From an uncultured Eubacteriales bacterium (GTDB taxonomy: Bacteria; Bacillota; Clostridia; Tissierellales; Peptoniphilaceae), in contig UQFH01000002.1 of assembly GCA_900540185.1 (NCBI GenBank), forward strand, positions 124,001 through 188,000: a stretch of 64,000 nt of DNA, read 5' to 3'. The stretch's first letter is position 1; every line of letters starts with the position of its first letter. The position numbers and the translations under genes are program-made. Shown here piece by piece: positions 50,825 to 59,910 of the stretch. The notes under the pieces are model-generated. The model was not told the origin of the DNA. It saw only the letters and a program-made list of their open reading frames with translations, and ran no database searches.

Positions 50825-50909
50825 TGGTGCGGATGAAGGGATTTGAACCCCCACGTCGTGAAACACATGGCCCTCAACCATGCGCGTCTGCCAGTTCCGC
50901 CACATCCGC
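50825..50909 (-). tRNA. tRNA-Leu (anticodon GAG)
   Basis: Minus-strand cloverleaf: acceptor GCGGATG/CATCCGC, D-arm with GGCGGAACTGGCAGACGC, anticodon stem CATGG/CCATG around TTGAGGG (anticodon GAG), long variable arm (class II), T-loop GGTTCAAATCC, and an encoded CCA end. Confidence 0.95.
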
Positions 50910-51002
50910 ATATTTTTTATTTCCAATATATTATCCCGCTTAAAACCTTGCTCAAATGGGCATATATTAGGTAGGTATGAATTTCTTCAACCAACAAGTT
51001 TA

Positions 51003-51031
51003 ATTGTAGCACAACAAATTTATTTTGTCAA
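51003..51031 (-). promoter_or_regulatory. Sigma-A promoter of tRNA-Leu
   Basis: On the minus strand TTGACA, exactly 17 bp, TACAAT, about 90 bp before the mature tRNA 5' end. Strong consensus match. Confidence 0.8.
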
Positions 51032-51072
51032 GCTTTTTTTAAAAATATTTTTATTTTTTGTGAGGAGATTTT

Positions 51073-52380
51073 ATGGACAAACTTCAATTTATAATAAATT
51101 ATATAGAAAGTGGCGAAAAGCCGACGACGGAGCAAAATCTCGGTGTTGAATGTGAGCATTTGATTTTAAAAGAGGACGGCAGGGCTGTCGGTTATTTTGA
51201 TAAGGGCGGAACGCAGGATATATTTAATGATTTGGTTAATAATCAGGGTTTCGAGCCGCACATTGAAGATGGCAAGATTTTGTCGTGCAAAAAAGGCGAA
51301 TTCAGTATTTCGACCGAGCCGGGAGGGCAGATTGAGTTTTCTTCAAAGCAAAAGAGGTGCGTGAAGACGGTTGAAGCGGGAATTTTGGATTTTTATGATC
51401 TTATTATTCCGGAAATAAATAAATACGGAAACGGACTTTATACTGTTCCGTTTCAACCTGTGAGCAGAATCGAAGATTATGAGATTCTTCCTAAGGAAAG
51501 ATATTATGCGATGTTCGATTATTTCAAAACTCATGGCAGGCTCAGCCACCTTATGATGAAGGGGACGACGAGTCTTCAATGTTCAATCGATTTTCACAAT
51601 GAAAAGGATTATTCGAGAAAGTATGGTATGGCGACGAGGCTTACAAATATTTTCTATACACTTTTCGACAATGTGGCTTTTAAAGAAAATCGTCCTTTGG
51701 ATATTTACGCATATCGCGCAAAGATTTGGGAGCACACGGACCCGCAAAGGACAGGAGTTTTGGAACGTGCTTTTAGAGCGGATTTTTCTTATGCGGATTA
51801 TGCAAAAAAGTTGCTCGACACGGATGCGATTTTCACTCTTGAAGATGGCAATTTCAAAAGATTTGACGGCACAATCGGCGAGGCAATCGGAGATGATTTC
51901 GATGTAAAAAAACTTGAACATCTTTTAACGATGGTATTTTTTGATGTTCGCTCAAAGCGTTTCATCGAAATCAGGATGATCGATTCGCTTCCATGGCCGT
52001 ATAATATCGGAGCGGTTGCGCTCATAAATAATATTTTTTACAACGACGACAATTTGGACCGAATGTGGAATCTTTTGGGCGATATGACTTACAAGGAACA
52101 TTTGCGCTCGAGAGAAGAGATTTATAAGAAGGGTCCGCAAGCAAAACTTATGGGCAAGAAGATTTCAAGATGGGGCGAGGAGATTCTTTCAGCGCTGGAT
52201 GTGAACGATTACGACAGAAAGTCGCTCGAAAAGATTGTGCCTTTGATGGAGGGAAACACTTTAAGAAATAAACAGCTTGAAATTTACAATAGGACTTATA
52301 ATGTCAAAGAAGCGATGGAGATAAACAAGGTTAAGACGATTCCGCACACTTCGGTGGAAGATTTGAAACACGGATGTTAG
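51073..52380 (+). CDS. Glutamate-cysteine ligase (GCS2 / plant-EgtA type)
   Basis: 435 residues. Makes gamma-glutamylcysteine from ATP, Glu and Cys. Visible: LGVECEHLILKEDG near the N-terminus (E-x-E/H metal-site region), ISTEPGGQIEFSS (residues ~77-89, the E-P-G-G-Q-x-E block of this family), YGMATRLTNIFYTLFDN, and the late DVRSKRFIEIRMIDSLPWPYN, which contains the conserved R-x-x-E-x-R cluster. Start ATG with GAGGAG 5-6 nt upstream. The next gene is an ATP-grasp enzyme 14 bp away; there is no canonical gshB or gshF fusion. Confidence 0.85.
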   Translation: MDKLQFIINYIESGEKPTTEQNLGVECEHLILKEDGRAVGYFDKGGTQDIFNDLVNNQGFEPHIEDGKILSCKKGEFSISTEPGGQIEFSSKQKRCVKTVEAGILDFYDLIIPEINKYGNGLYTVPFQPVSRIEDYEILPKERYYAMFDYFKTHGRLSHLMMKGTTSLQCSIDFHNEKDYSRKYGMATRLTNIFYTLFDNVAFKENRPLDIYAYRAKIWEHTDPQRTGVLERAFRADFSYADYAKKLLDTDAIFTLEDGNFKRFDGTIGEAIGDDFDVKKLEHLLTMVFFDVRSKRFIEIRMIDSLPWPYNIGAVALINNIFYNDDNLDRMWNLLGDMTYKEHLRSREEIYKKGPQAKLMGKKISRWGEEILSALDVNDYDRKSLEKIVPLMEGNTLRNKQLEIYNRTYNVKEAMEINKVKTIPHTSVEDLKHGC

Positions 52381-52394
52381 ATTGAGAGGGTTAT

Positions 52395-53711
52395 ATGTAT
52401 AGCGATAAAGATTTGAATGATTATTTGGAAGCGGCAATGTCAAAGGACGAGTGTGTCTCGGACTATAAACGTCTTTTGGATGAATGTGTAAAGAGGAAGT
52501 TTTTGTATAAAGGAAAGCCTATTCCGTTTGAATATCAACCGCTTTTGATTTCCGACAAAGACGAGGAAGCCTTTAAGCGCATTGCAAAGGAAACGATGTC
52601 GATTGTAAAGAAAGTCACCGAAAAATATGTCGAGGATGAAAGCTATAGAAAGCTTTTTGGATATGACAATTTTGTCGAGAAGCTGATTTTGCACGAGCCC
52701 GGTTATGATATGCCGGTTCCGATGGCAAGATTTGATGTTTTTTACAACGGATATGAGGATTTCGGGTTTTGCGAGATAAACACCGACGGCACTTCGGCGA
52801 TGCTCGAAGACTATGCAATTGCAAGTCTTTTGTTGGAGTCGAAGATTTTCGAAGATTTGAACTGGAATTTTTCCAGATATGAGCTTTTTGACACTTGGGT
52901 AAAGAAAATTATTTCGCTTTATTCGGACATAAAGGGCGAAAGACTGAAGACTGTTTTGATTGCGGACTTCAACGATACGGGAACGCCGGACGAGTTTTTG
53001 ATGTTTAAGGAACATTTTGAAAACAATGGAGTGAAATGTATTGTTGAAGATATTTCAAATTTGGATTACAATGAAGATAAAAATAGATTGATTGCAAAAG
53101 GTGAAGAGATAGACCTTGTGTACAGACGCGTTGTCATGAGCGATTTGGTTAGAAGAAAAGACGATTCAAATGCGTTTATCGAGGCTTATTTAAATGACGC
53201 TGCGGTTTATGTGGGTTCTTTTAGAAGTCAAGTTGTTCACAACAAAGTATTTTTCAGCGTGGCACACATGGACGAAACGAAAGAGTTTTTGACGGACGAG
53301 GAAAATGAGTTTGTAAAAAAACACATTCCATTCACGGCGCGGTTTGAAGGTGACGAAGCGTTTTTCAACAAAATTGTAAAGAACAAGGACAAATATATTT
53401 TCAAGCCGACGGATTTGAATGCGGCGAGAGGGGTTTACACCGGTAGAAGCATGAGCGAGGACGAATTTATAAAAACGGCTAGGGAGAACTTCAACACTGA
53501 TTATATTTATCAGGAATTCGTCACACCGAAGGAGCTTCCGTTTTTGAAGCTTGACGGCGACAAGTTCAGCTTGATTAAAAGGAGAAATATGATAGGACTT
53601 TTCTGTTATATGGAAGAGTTCAGCGGAGTTTACGCAAGGATGGGGCTACACGATATCATCGGCTCGGCAATGGAATATGTTGCGGCGCCGGGAATCAAAT
53701 ATCAGAGATAA
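52395..53711 (+). CDS. Glutathionylspermidine-synthase-like ATP-grasp ligase
   Basis: 438 residues resembling the C-terminal synthetase domain of GspS. Key blocks are VPMARFDVF (R112, D114) and GFCEINTDGTSAMLE (E127, N129), equivalent to the R-F-D and E-x-N-A-D substrate/metal motifs of GspS, with the ATP-grasp part KPTDLNAARGVYTGR and the late GLFCYMEEFSGVYARMG and GSAMEYVAAPGI. There is no amidase domain. Coupled to the glutamate-cysteine ligase, it probably extends gamma-Glu-Cys with an amine or amino acid. The product is unknown: glutathione, a polyamine conjugate or a new thiol are all possible. Confidence 0.7.
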   Translation: MYSDKDLNDYLEAAMSKDECVSDYKRLLDECVKRKFLYKGKPIPFEYQPLLISDKDEEAFKRIAKETMSIVKKVTEKYVEDESYRKLFGYDNFVEKLILHEPGYDMPVPMARFDVFYNGYEDFGFCEINTDGTSAMLEDYAIASLLLESKIFEDLNWNFSRYELFDTWVKKIISLYSDIKGERLKTVLIADFNDTGTPDEFLMFKEHFENNGVKCIVEDISNLDYNEDKNRLIAKGEEIDLVYRRVVMSDLVRRKDDSNAFIEAYLNDAAVYVGSFRSQVVHNKVFFSVAHMDETKEFLTDEENEFVKKHIPFTARFEGDEAFFNKIVKNKDKYIFKPTDLNAARGVYTGRSMSEDEFIKTARENFNTDYIYQEFVTPKELPFLKLDGDKFSLIKRRNMIGLFCYMEEFSGVYARMGLHDIIGSAMEYVAAPGIKYQR

Positions 53712-53725
53712 TTTGGAGGCAAAAA

Positions 53726-54424
53726 ATGTTTGCTGAAGTAAAAGACATAGTTAAAACATATGGAAAAGGCGAGAGCAAGATTTATGCAAACGATCATATT
53801 TCGTTTGGCATTGAAAAGGGCGAGCTTGCCGTTATAGTCGGTCCATCGGGAGCGGGAAAGTCAACCGTTTTAAATATTTTGGGCGGAATGGACAGAGCGG
53901 ACAGTGGACAGATTATTGTCGACGGCACCGACATTTCAAATGCAAATGACAGAGAACTTACATTATATAGAAGATATAAAATTGGATTTGTTTTTCAATT
54001 TTATAATCTTGTCACAAATCTTTCGGCAAAGGAAAATGTTGAACTCGCAAGCCAAATTGTTAAGGACTCGATTCCTGCGGAGAAAATTTTAAAAGCAGTT
54101 GGACTTGAGGGAAGGATGGACAATTTCCCGTCGGAGCTTTCGGGCGGTGAACAACAAAGGGTTGCAATTGCACGTGCACTCTCAAAGAAGCCGGCAATTC
54201 TTCTTTGCGACGAACCGACCGGGGCGCTCGACTATCACACGGGGAAATCCGTTTTAAAACTTCTTCAGGATATGTCCAGAAAATGGGGGACAACCGTTGT
54301 CATTATCACACATAACACGGCTATAACTCCGATTGCGGACAGAGTGATTGAAATTTGGGACGCAAAGACGAGAAATATTACAGTGAATAAAAATCCGGTA
54401 AGTATTGATACTATAGAATGGTAA
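53726..54424 (+). CDS. ABC transporter ATP-binding protein (LolD/MacB class)
   Basis: 232 residues with Walker A GPSGAGKST, Q-loop FVFQFYNLVTNLSAKEN typical of the MacB/LolD class, signature LSGGEQQRVAIARA, Walker B ILLCDEPTGALD and ITHNT. It should drive the FtsX-type permease encoded by the next gene, which overlaps by 7 bp. GGAGG before the ATG, 14 bp after the ATP-grasp gene, so it is likely in one operon with the thiol genes. Confidence 0.92.
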   Translation: MFAEVKDIVKTYGKGESKIYANDHISFGIEKGELAVIVGPSGAGKSTVLNILGGMDRADSGQIIVDGTDISNANDRELTLYRRYKIGFVFQFYNLVTNLSAKENVELASQIVKDSIPAEKILKAVGLEGRMDNFPSELSGGEQQRVAIARALSKKPAILLCDEPTGALDYHTGKSVLKLLQDMSRKWGTTVVIITHNTAITPIADRVIEIWDAKTRNITVNKNPVSIDTIEW

Positions 54425-57400
54425 AAAATATGGATACTTCAAAAAAAGATGATAAAAAATTAAAAGGTGCAAAAAATAAGAAAAGTCGAATTAAGAACGC
54501 ACATTTAAAGGACATTTTAAGGGAAATTTCAAATACTTGGAAAAGATTTCTCTCGATACTTATTATGACTGCGCTCGGAGTTTTCATTCTTGTAGGGCTA
54601 AAGGTAACTGGTCCGAAGATGAGGGACAGCATTGAGCGCCACATTGTCGACCAGAATATGTACGATTTGCGAATCTCAAGTCCTGTCGGTATAAACGAAG
54701 AGGATATGGAGGCTCTCAAAAAAATAACCGGTGTAAAAGATATGGACACCGGATATTACACGGATATAGCACTCGGGGGCGAGAAAATCAATTTCAGAGT
54801 TTCAAGTCTTTCGGACAGAATTTCCGTGCCGGAGATAAAAGAGGGAAGACTTCCGGAGAAGTTCGGAGAAATCGCAGTTGAATACACTCCGAAAACCGAC
54901 GGTATTAAGATTGGACAGAAGATAAGTTTCGAGAAAGAGTCGGATAAACTCAAGGAAGACAAGGACAGAGACGATTTAAAAACTTATGAATTTACGGTTG
55001 TCGGAAAAGTTATTTCAACGGACTATTTGATTCAAGCGAACAAAGGAGTTTCGGAAATATCGACGGGCACAATCGACACGGTTGCATATGTGACGAAGGA
55101 AAATTTTGACAAAGATGTGTTTTCTTTTGTCAAATACACTTTTAAAAGCACAGAGGGTGTAAATTCGGATTCCGACAAATACGAAAATATAACATCTGTA
55201 AAAAAGAGCGATGCCATAGAAATTTTGGAGCCGAGAGCAAGTATAAAGTTTGCGGAAATTAAAGAAAAGAACCAAAAGAAAATCGACGATGCGTCGAAAG
55301 AGATTAGAGACGGCAGAAAAGAGCTCCAAGACGCCGAAGATAAACTTGCCGATGCAAAGAAAAAACTCGAAGACGGCAAAAAGAAATTGGCAAATGCCGA
55401 AAATGAACTTAAAACAAAGACGGCAGATGCAAATAAGAAGCTGGCGGACGGAGCAAAAGAGATTGAAGACGGAAAGAAGAAATTAAAAGACGCCGAAGAA
55501 AAGTATTTGACGGGCAAAAAAGAATACGAAGACGGTCTGGAAAAATACAACGAGGCTTTAAAAAATAGCGGTCTTGAAGAAAAGAAGGCGGAACTTAACG
55601 ACAACAAGGAAAAAGTTGCGGCGGGACTGCTTGCAATTGCCGACAACAAGGTTAAGCTCGAAGGCGCGCTTTCCGAGATTGAGGGAATTGAAGCACAATT
55701 AAATGATGCAATTCAAAAGAAAACAGAAGCAAATCTTTCGCATGTTGAGGAAGACTATAAGCTTGCAGAGGTTTTAAAGAAAAAAGATGAAGCTACAGCC
55801 GGTTTAGAAGAAGTTAAGTCAAAGGAAACTGAGCTTGAAATAAATAAAAATAAAATAGAAGAAGGTCTTTCGCAAATTGAAGAGGCTGAGGAAGAGCTAA
55901 ATAAAAATAAAGAAAAGCTGGATGCTGCAAAAAAAGAGCTTGAAACCGGAAAAGCTGAAATTGAAAAAAATACGGAAAAGCTTAAAAAAGCGGAAAAGGA
56001 CCTTGCGGACGGAAGAATTACTTTAAATCGCGAATTAAAAGATGCGAATGAAAAGATTCGAAAGGTGAAAGTTGAACTTCAAGACGGCGAAAAAGAATAC
56101 AACGAAAACAATGAAAAATTTATTTCCAAAAAAGAGGAAGTGCTTGAAACTCTCGACGAGGGTGAAAAGAAAATAAACGATGCGAAGGAAATGATTGACA
56201 AGCTGAAAGAGCCGAAGTTTAAAGTGGAAACGAGAAAGGACAATGACAGTCTGTTTTTTATGATTGACTCGTCGCACAAGCTCGACATTGTCAGCTGGAT
56301 TTTCCCGCTCTTTTTCTTCTTTGTTGCAATCCTTGTTTCACTTACAACAATGACCAGAATGGTCGAAGAAAAGAGAATCGAAATCGGCACATATAAGGCG
56401 CTCGGCTTCTCGACGGCAAGCATTTCGATGAAATATATTTCATACGGATTGATTTCTAGTTTGATTGGAGGAATTATCGGGGCGACGTTTGGCTCGGTAC
56501 TGTTGCCGAAAATAATTTATCACGCATACTCCGCAAGTTTTGTCATAAAAGAACTCACGGGTTTTGTAAATCCGTTCATTAACATCGCTGCGATACTTTT
56601 CGGAGTTTTGGTAAATATGCTTGCAACACTCAGCGTTGTGCTTTCGTCATTAAGAGAAAATGCAGCATCTCTTATGCGACCGAAACCGCCGAAAAAAGTT
56701 AAGAAAATGCTCATCGAAAAAATTGAATTTATATGGAACAGACTCGGTTTTATCGGAAAAGTCACAATGAGAAATGTGTTCAGATATAAGTCGAGAATGT
56801 TTATGACGATTTTCGGAATTGCGGGATGTACGGGGCTTCTGTTCCTCGGATTCAGCTTGAGAGAAGCGCTCGGCGGAATTGAATCGCGTCAGTTTGAAAA
56901 GATTATGAAATACGATTTTCAAATGGTCACCGACGAAATGCTCGGCGACGAAGGAAGAGAAGACTATCTGAAATTCTTAAAGAGCGACGACGTCAAGGGT
57001 TATATGAATGCGTACACACAAAGCTTCACATATGAAAATGAAAATGGACGCGATCAACAAGTGGCTCTTGTCGTGCCGGAGAATAAGGAAGAATTTGACG
57101 AATATATCGAGCTTTTTGTGGAAAAGCAATTTAAAAAAGACAGATACTATGAGCTTGACGGCGTTATGATTACAAAGAAACTTGGCGAGATAAGACCGCG
57201 AGGCAAAAGCGTCATAGAGCTTCGAGACTCGGACCTTGTTGAAACTAAAATAATACCGGACGGAGTAGTCGACAACTACATCGGCCACTTTGTATTTATG
57301 CCGAAAGAGATTTATGAACAAAAGTTCAACAAAAAATACGAAACCAATTCGTACTATATAAAATTGAATGATTCATCGAAAAAAGATTCTATCATTGCGG

Positions 57401-57882
57401 ATTTGCGAAAGAATAAATCTATTTTGAGCGTCGTCGATTTCACCGAGGGCAAAATGGCGATAGACAATTGGACCACCTCGGTTGCGGCGGTTGTTTATAT
57501 TATCATAATCTGCTCCTCGATTCTTGCGATGGTTGTTCTATACAATCTCTCAAATATAAATATAGAAGAAAGAAAAAGAGAACTCTCTACAATCAAAGTT
57601 TTGGGATTTACAAACAAAGAACTTTCGGAATACATTTACCGCGAGACTTATATCTTGACTGTTATAGGTATACTTGCCGGATTTTTGGTCGGGTGGGGAA
57701 TGTTAATTGCAGTTGCGGAAATACTTCCGCCGGACAATATAATTCTAAACACTATAATTTCGTTCAGACCGTATTTGTATTCCACACTCATAAGTTTGTT
57801 CTTCACATTCGTCGTCGAGTTTATTGTAAGAAGGAGATTAAAAACTATAGATATGGTAAGTTCACTAAAAGCTTACGAATAA
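54418..57882 (+). CDS. FtsX-like ABC permease with long coiled-coil extracytoplasmic domain
   Basis: 1154 residues. One membrane segment (about residues 40-61), an extracytoplasmic MacB_PCD-like region to about 275, then a very long Lys/Glu-rich helical stretch (about 277-597) with regular DGKK and DAEEKL repeats, clearly coiled-coil. A three-TM FtsX module follows (about 625-760), then a second segment pair, another extracytoplasmic domain, and a final FtsX module (about 1020-1140, ending MVSSLKAYE). Such two-module permeases in Bacillota move lipids, peptides or work mechanically on the envelope. The ATG at 54418 and one at 54430 are both possible starts; neither has a good ribosome site. 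Confidence 0.85.
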   Translation: MVKNMDTSKKDDKKLKGAKNKKSRIKNAHLKDILREISNTWKRFLSILIMTALGVFILVGLKVTGPKMRDSIERHIVDQNMYDLRISSPVGINEEDMEALKKITGVKDMDTGYYTDIALGGEKINFRVSSLSDRISVPEIKEGRLPEKFGEIAVEYTPKTDGIKIGQKISFEKESDKLKEDKDRDDLKTYEFTVVGKVISTDYLIQANKGVSEISTGTIDTVAYVTKENFDKDVFSFVKYTFKSTEGVNSDSDKYENITSVKKSDAIEILEPRASIKFAEIKEKNQKKIDDASKEIRDGRKELQDAEDKLADAKKKLEDGKKKLANAENELKTKTADANKKLADGAKEIEDGKKKLKDAEEKYLTGKKEYEDGLEKYNEALKNSGLEEKKAELNDNKEKVAAGLLAIADNKVKLEGALSEIEGIEAQLNDAIQKKTEANLSHVEEDYKLAEVLKKKDEATAGLEEVKSKETELEINKNKIEEGLSQIEEAEEELNKNKEKLDAAKKELETGKAEIEKNTEKLKKAEKDLADGRITLNRELKDANEKIRKVKVELQDGEKEYNENNEKFISKKEEVLETLDEGEKKINDAKEMIDKLKEPKFKVETRKDNDSLFFMIDSSHKLDIVSWIFPLFFFFVAILVSLTTMTRMVEEKRIEIGTYKALGFSTASISMKYISYGLISSLIGGIIGATFGSVLLPKIIYHAYSASFVIKELTGFVNPFINIAAILFGVLVNMLATLSVVLSSLRENAASLMRPKPPKKVKKMLIEKIEFIWNRLGFIGKVTMRNVFRYKSRMFMTIFGIAGCTGLLFLGFSLREALGGIESRQFEKIMKYDFQMVTDEMLGDEGREDYLKFLKSDDVKGYMNAYTQSFTYENENGRDQQVALVVPENKEEFDEYIELFVEKQFKKDRYYELDGVMITKKLGEIRPRGKSVIELRDSDLVETKIIPDGVVDNYIGHFVFMPKEIYEQKFNKKYETNSYYIKLNDSSKKDSIIADLRKNKSILSVVDFTEGKMAIDNWTTSVAAVVYIIIICSSILAMVVLYNLSNINIEERKRELSTIKVLGFTNKELSEYIYRETYILTVIGILAGFLVGWGMLIAVAEILPPDNIILNTIISFRPYLYSTLISLFFTFVVEFIVRRRLKTIDMVSSLKAYE

Positions 57883-57959
57883 GTTAAAATTTATTAAGAA
57901 GCGGTACAAACGTGTAATTCGCGTCACGTGATTGGGGTCACTTAAATGACTTCATAATC

Positions 57960-57988
57960 TTGACAAAGGTTACATTTTGTTATATAAT
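57960..57988 (+). promoter_or_regulatory. Consensus sigma-A promoter of opp operon
   Basis: Perfect TTGACA, 17-bp spacer and perfect TATAAT, about 50 bp before oppA. This is the strongest promoter seen in the window and fits an abundant binding lipoprotein. Confidence 0.92.
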
Positions 57989-58039
57989 TACTAGTTGATG
58001 GGGGTATAAACCCTCAAAATAAAAAGGAGGAACATATAA

Positions 58040-59815
58040 ATGTCCAAGAAATTTTTAGCAGTATTAATCGCTGCCATCCTTGCACTAAGTGTACTCGCAG
58101 GATGCGGAAAAGATACTGGAAAAGAGTCAGATAAAACAACTGACACAACAGAAACAACTGATCAAACAGACAAAACTGATGATCAAAAAGACGCAACCGA
58201 TGAAAATACAGACGCTGAAACAACAGATACAGCTGATGTAGAAGCTGATGAAGACCAATTCATCAACACATTCATCGGAGCATGGCCAAACACATTCGAC
58301 CCTGCAACAGGCGACGACTTATATGGTAACGGTGTACTTACCAATATACTTGAACCGCTTGTACGTATTGACGAAGATGAAAACGGAAATCCTGTTCACG
58401 TAGCTGCAGGTGCAGAAAGTTGGGAAGTAAGCGATGACGGTCTCGAATACACATTCCACATCAGACAAGGAATGAAATGGACAGACGGAGAAGAACTTAA
58501 TGCACAAGATTATGCATATGGCATTCGTCGCTCAGCAGCTCCTGAAACGGCTTGCCCATATTCAAATCTTATTTGGCTTGTAAAGAACGGCAAAGCTGTT
58601 AACAAGGGAGAAAAACCTGTTGAAGAACTCGGCGTTGAAACACCGGATGACTACACATTGAAAGTAACTCTTGAATCAGAATGTGCATACTTCATGGACA
58701 CTGTAACACAAAGAATTTATTTCCCACAAAGAAAAGACATGGTTGAAGCATTGGGTGACCAATACGGTTCATCTGAAATTGAAAACATCCCTGTATGTGG
58801 ACCTTTCAAAATTGCTGATATGACAATCAACAACGAAATCATTTATGAAAAGAACGAAGAATTCTGGAATGCAGCAAACGTTAAACTCCAAAGAGTTAAC
58901 GCTCAAATCTTGAACGACCCTAACACAATCAATAACGCTTTATTGACAGGCGAACTTGACTATGCAGGTGTCGGTGACCCTAAATGGCAAGCACAACTTG
59001 CTGAAACAGGTGAATATAATAGAGTAACTAACCTCGTTCCTTTCACAGGTTATTGGCTCATGAACTTCAACGAAGGTTCAAACGTTGCTAACACAAAGAT
59101 TACAAGAGCTATCGCTGCTGTACTTGACAGAGAACAAATCATTGAAACAGCTTGGAACGGCAACCCTATAGCGGCTTATTCATTTGTTCCGCCAAATGTA
59201 AGGATTCAAGGAGAAGAATTTAACAAAGAAGGCGAAGGACCGGCTCTCGATCTTAAGAACGACATCAAAGACCCTAAGGCATTATTTGAAGAAGGATGCA
59301 AAGAATTAGGAAAAGACCCTGCAACTCTAACTATTAAATTGATGGGTTCAGATATTTCAAACGAAGGACGTATCGCAATCGAAGGATTCCAACAACAAGT
59401 TGAAAAAGCTCTCGGATGCAAGGTTGAAGCTTCAAACCACGAATGGCCGGACTTCTCAAACCGTCTAAAAGCTAACGACTACGATATCGCTTGGCTCGCA
59501 TGGACTGCTGACTTCAACGACCCGTCAAACTTCCTCGAAACAAACTATTCAAAAACACGTGCTTATCCAACAGCATGGACAAACGAAAAGTTTGACAAAC
59601 TTCTTGATGAAGCAAGAGCATCACTTGATGCAAAAGAAAGAGCAGAACTATTACACGAAGCTGAAAGAATTCTTATCTATGAAGATGCAGCATTAGTTCC
59701 AATCAACCACGCTGTTGCTAACGTATTTAGAAGAAACTACGTAAAGGGAGCAAGAAATAACTCCTTCCAAACAATGGGACTTCAAGTACTTTATACAGCA
59801 GGAAGAGATAACTAG
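58040..59815 (+). CDS. oppA: Oligopeptide-binding lipoprotein OppA
   Basis: 591 residues. Lipoprotein signal peptide with lipobox LAGC (C22), then a Thr/Asp-rich linker (about 23-72), then the family-5 binding domain beginning INTFIGAWPNTFDPATG, with NILEPLVRID, EYTFHIRQGMKWTDGEELNAQDYAYG (in two blocks) and the late DYDIAWLAWTADFNDPSNF. It captures peptides for the OppBCDF transporter encoded downstream. AAGGAGG before the ATG. Confidence 0.93.
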   Translation: MSKKFLAVLIAAILALSVLAGCGKDTGKESDKTTDTTETTDQTDKTDDQKDATDENTDAETTDTADVEADEDQFINTFIGAWPNTFDPATGDDLYGNGVLTNILEPLVRIDEDENGNPVHVAAGAESWEVSDDGLEYTFHIRQGMKWTDGEELNAQDYAYGIRRSAAPETACPYSNLIWLVKNGKAVNKGEKPVEELGVETPDDYTLKVTLESECAYFMDTVTQRIYFPQRKDMVEALGDQYGSSEIENIPVCGPFKIADMTINNEIIYEKNEEFWNAANVKLQRVNAQILNDPNTINNALLTGELDYAGVGDPKWQAQLAETGEYNRVTNLVPFTGYWLMNFNEGSNVANTKITRAIAAVLDREQIIETAWNGNPIAAYSFVPPNVRIQGEEFNKEGEGPALDLKNDIKDPKALFEEGCKELGKDPATLTIKLMGSDISNEGRIAIEGFQQQVEKALGCKVEASNHEWPDFSNRLKANDYDIAWLAWTADFNDPSNFLETNYSKTRAYPTAWTNEKFDKLLDEARASLDAKERAELLHEAERILIYEDAALVPINHAVANVFRRNYVKGARNNSFQTMGLQVLYTAGRDN

Positions 59816-59852
59816 TAATAATAGCTGAGACAGCTATAAATAAATAGGTTTT

Positions 59853-59885
59853 GGGAGGGTCTGTGTTTATACACGGACTTTTCCC
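59853..59885 (+). other. Intercistronic stem-loop between oppA and oppB
   Basis: Stem GTCTGTGT/ACACGGAC (8 bp, one G-T), TTAT loop, flanked by GGGA/TCCC. No T-run follows, so it is not a standard terminator. It may protect the oppA message and lower downstream expression. Confidence 0.6.
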
Positions 59886-59910
59886 TATATTCCTACATAA
59901 AGGAGGAAAT

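Noticed and set aside
50735..50926. Small minus-strand ORF containing WRNWQTRMVEGHVF
   Set aside because: This is the well-known false protein produced by translating a tRNA-Leu gene.
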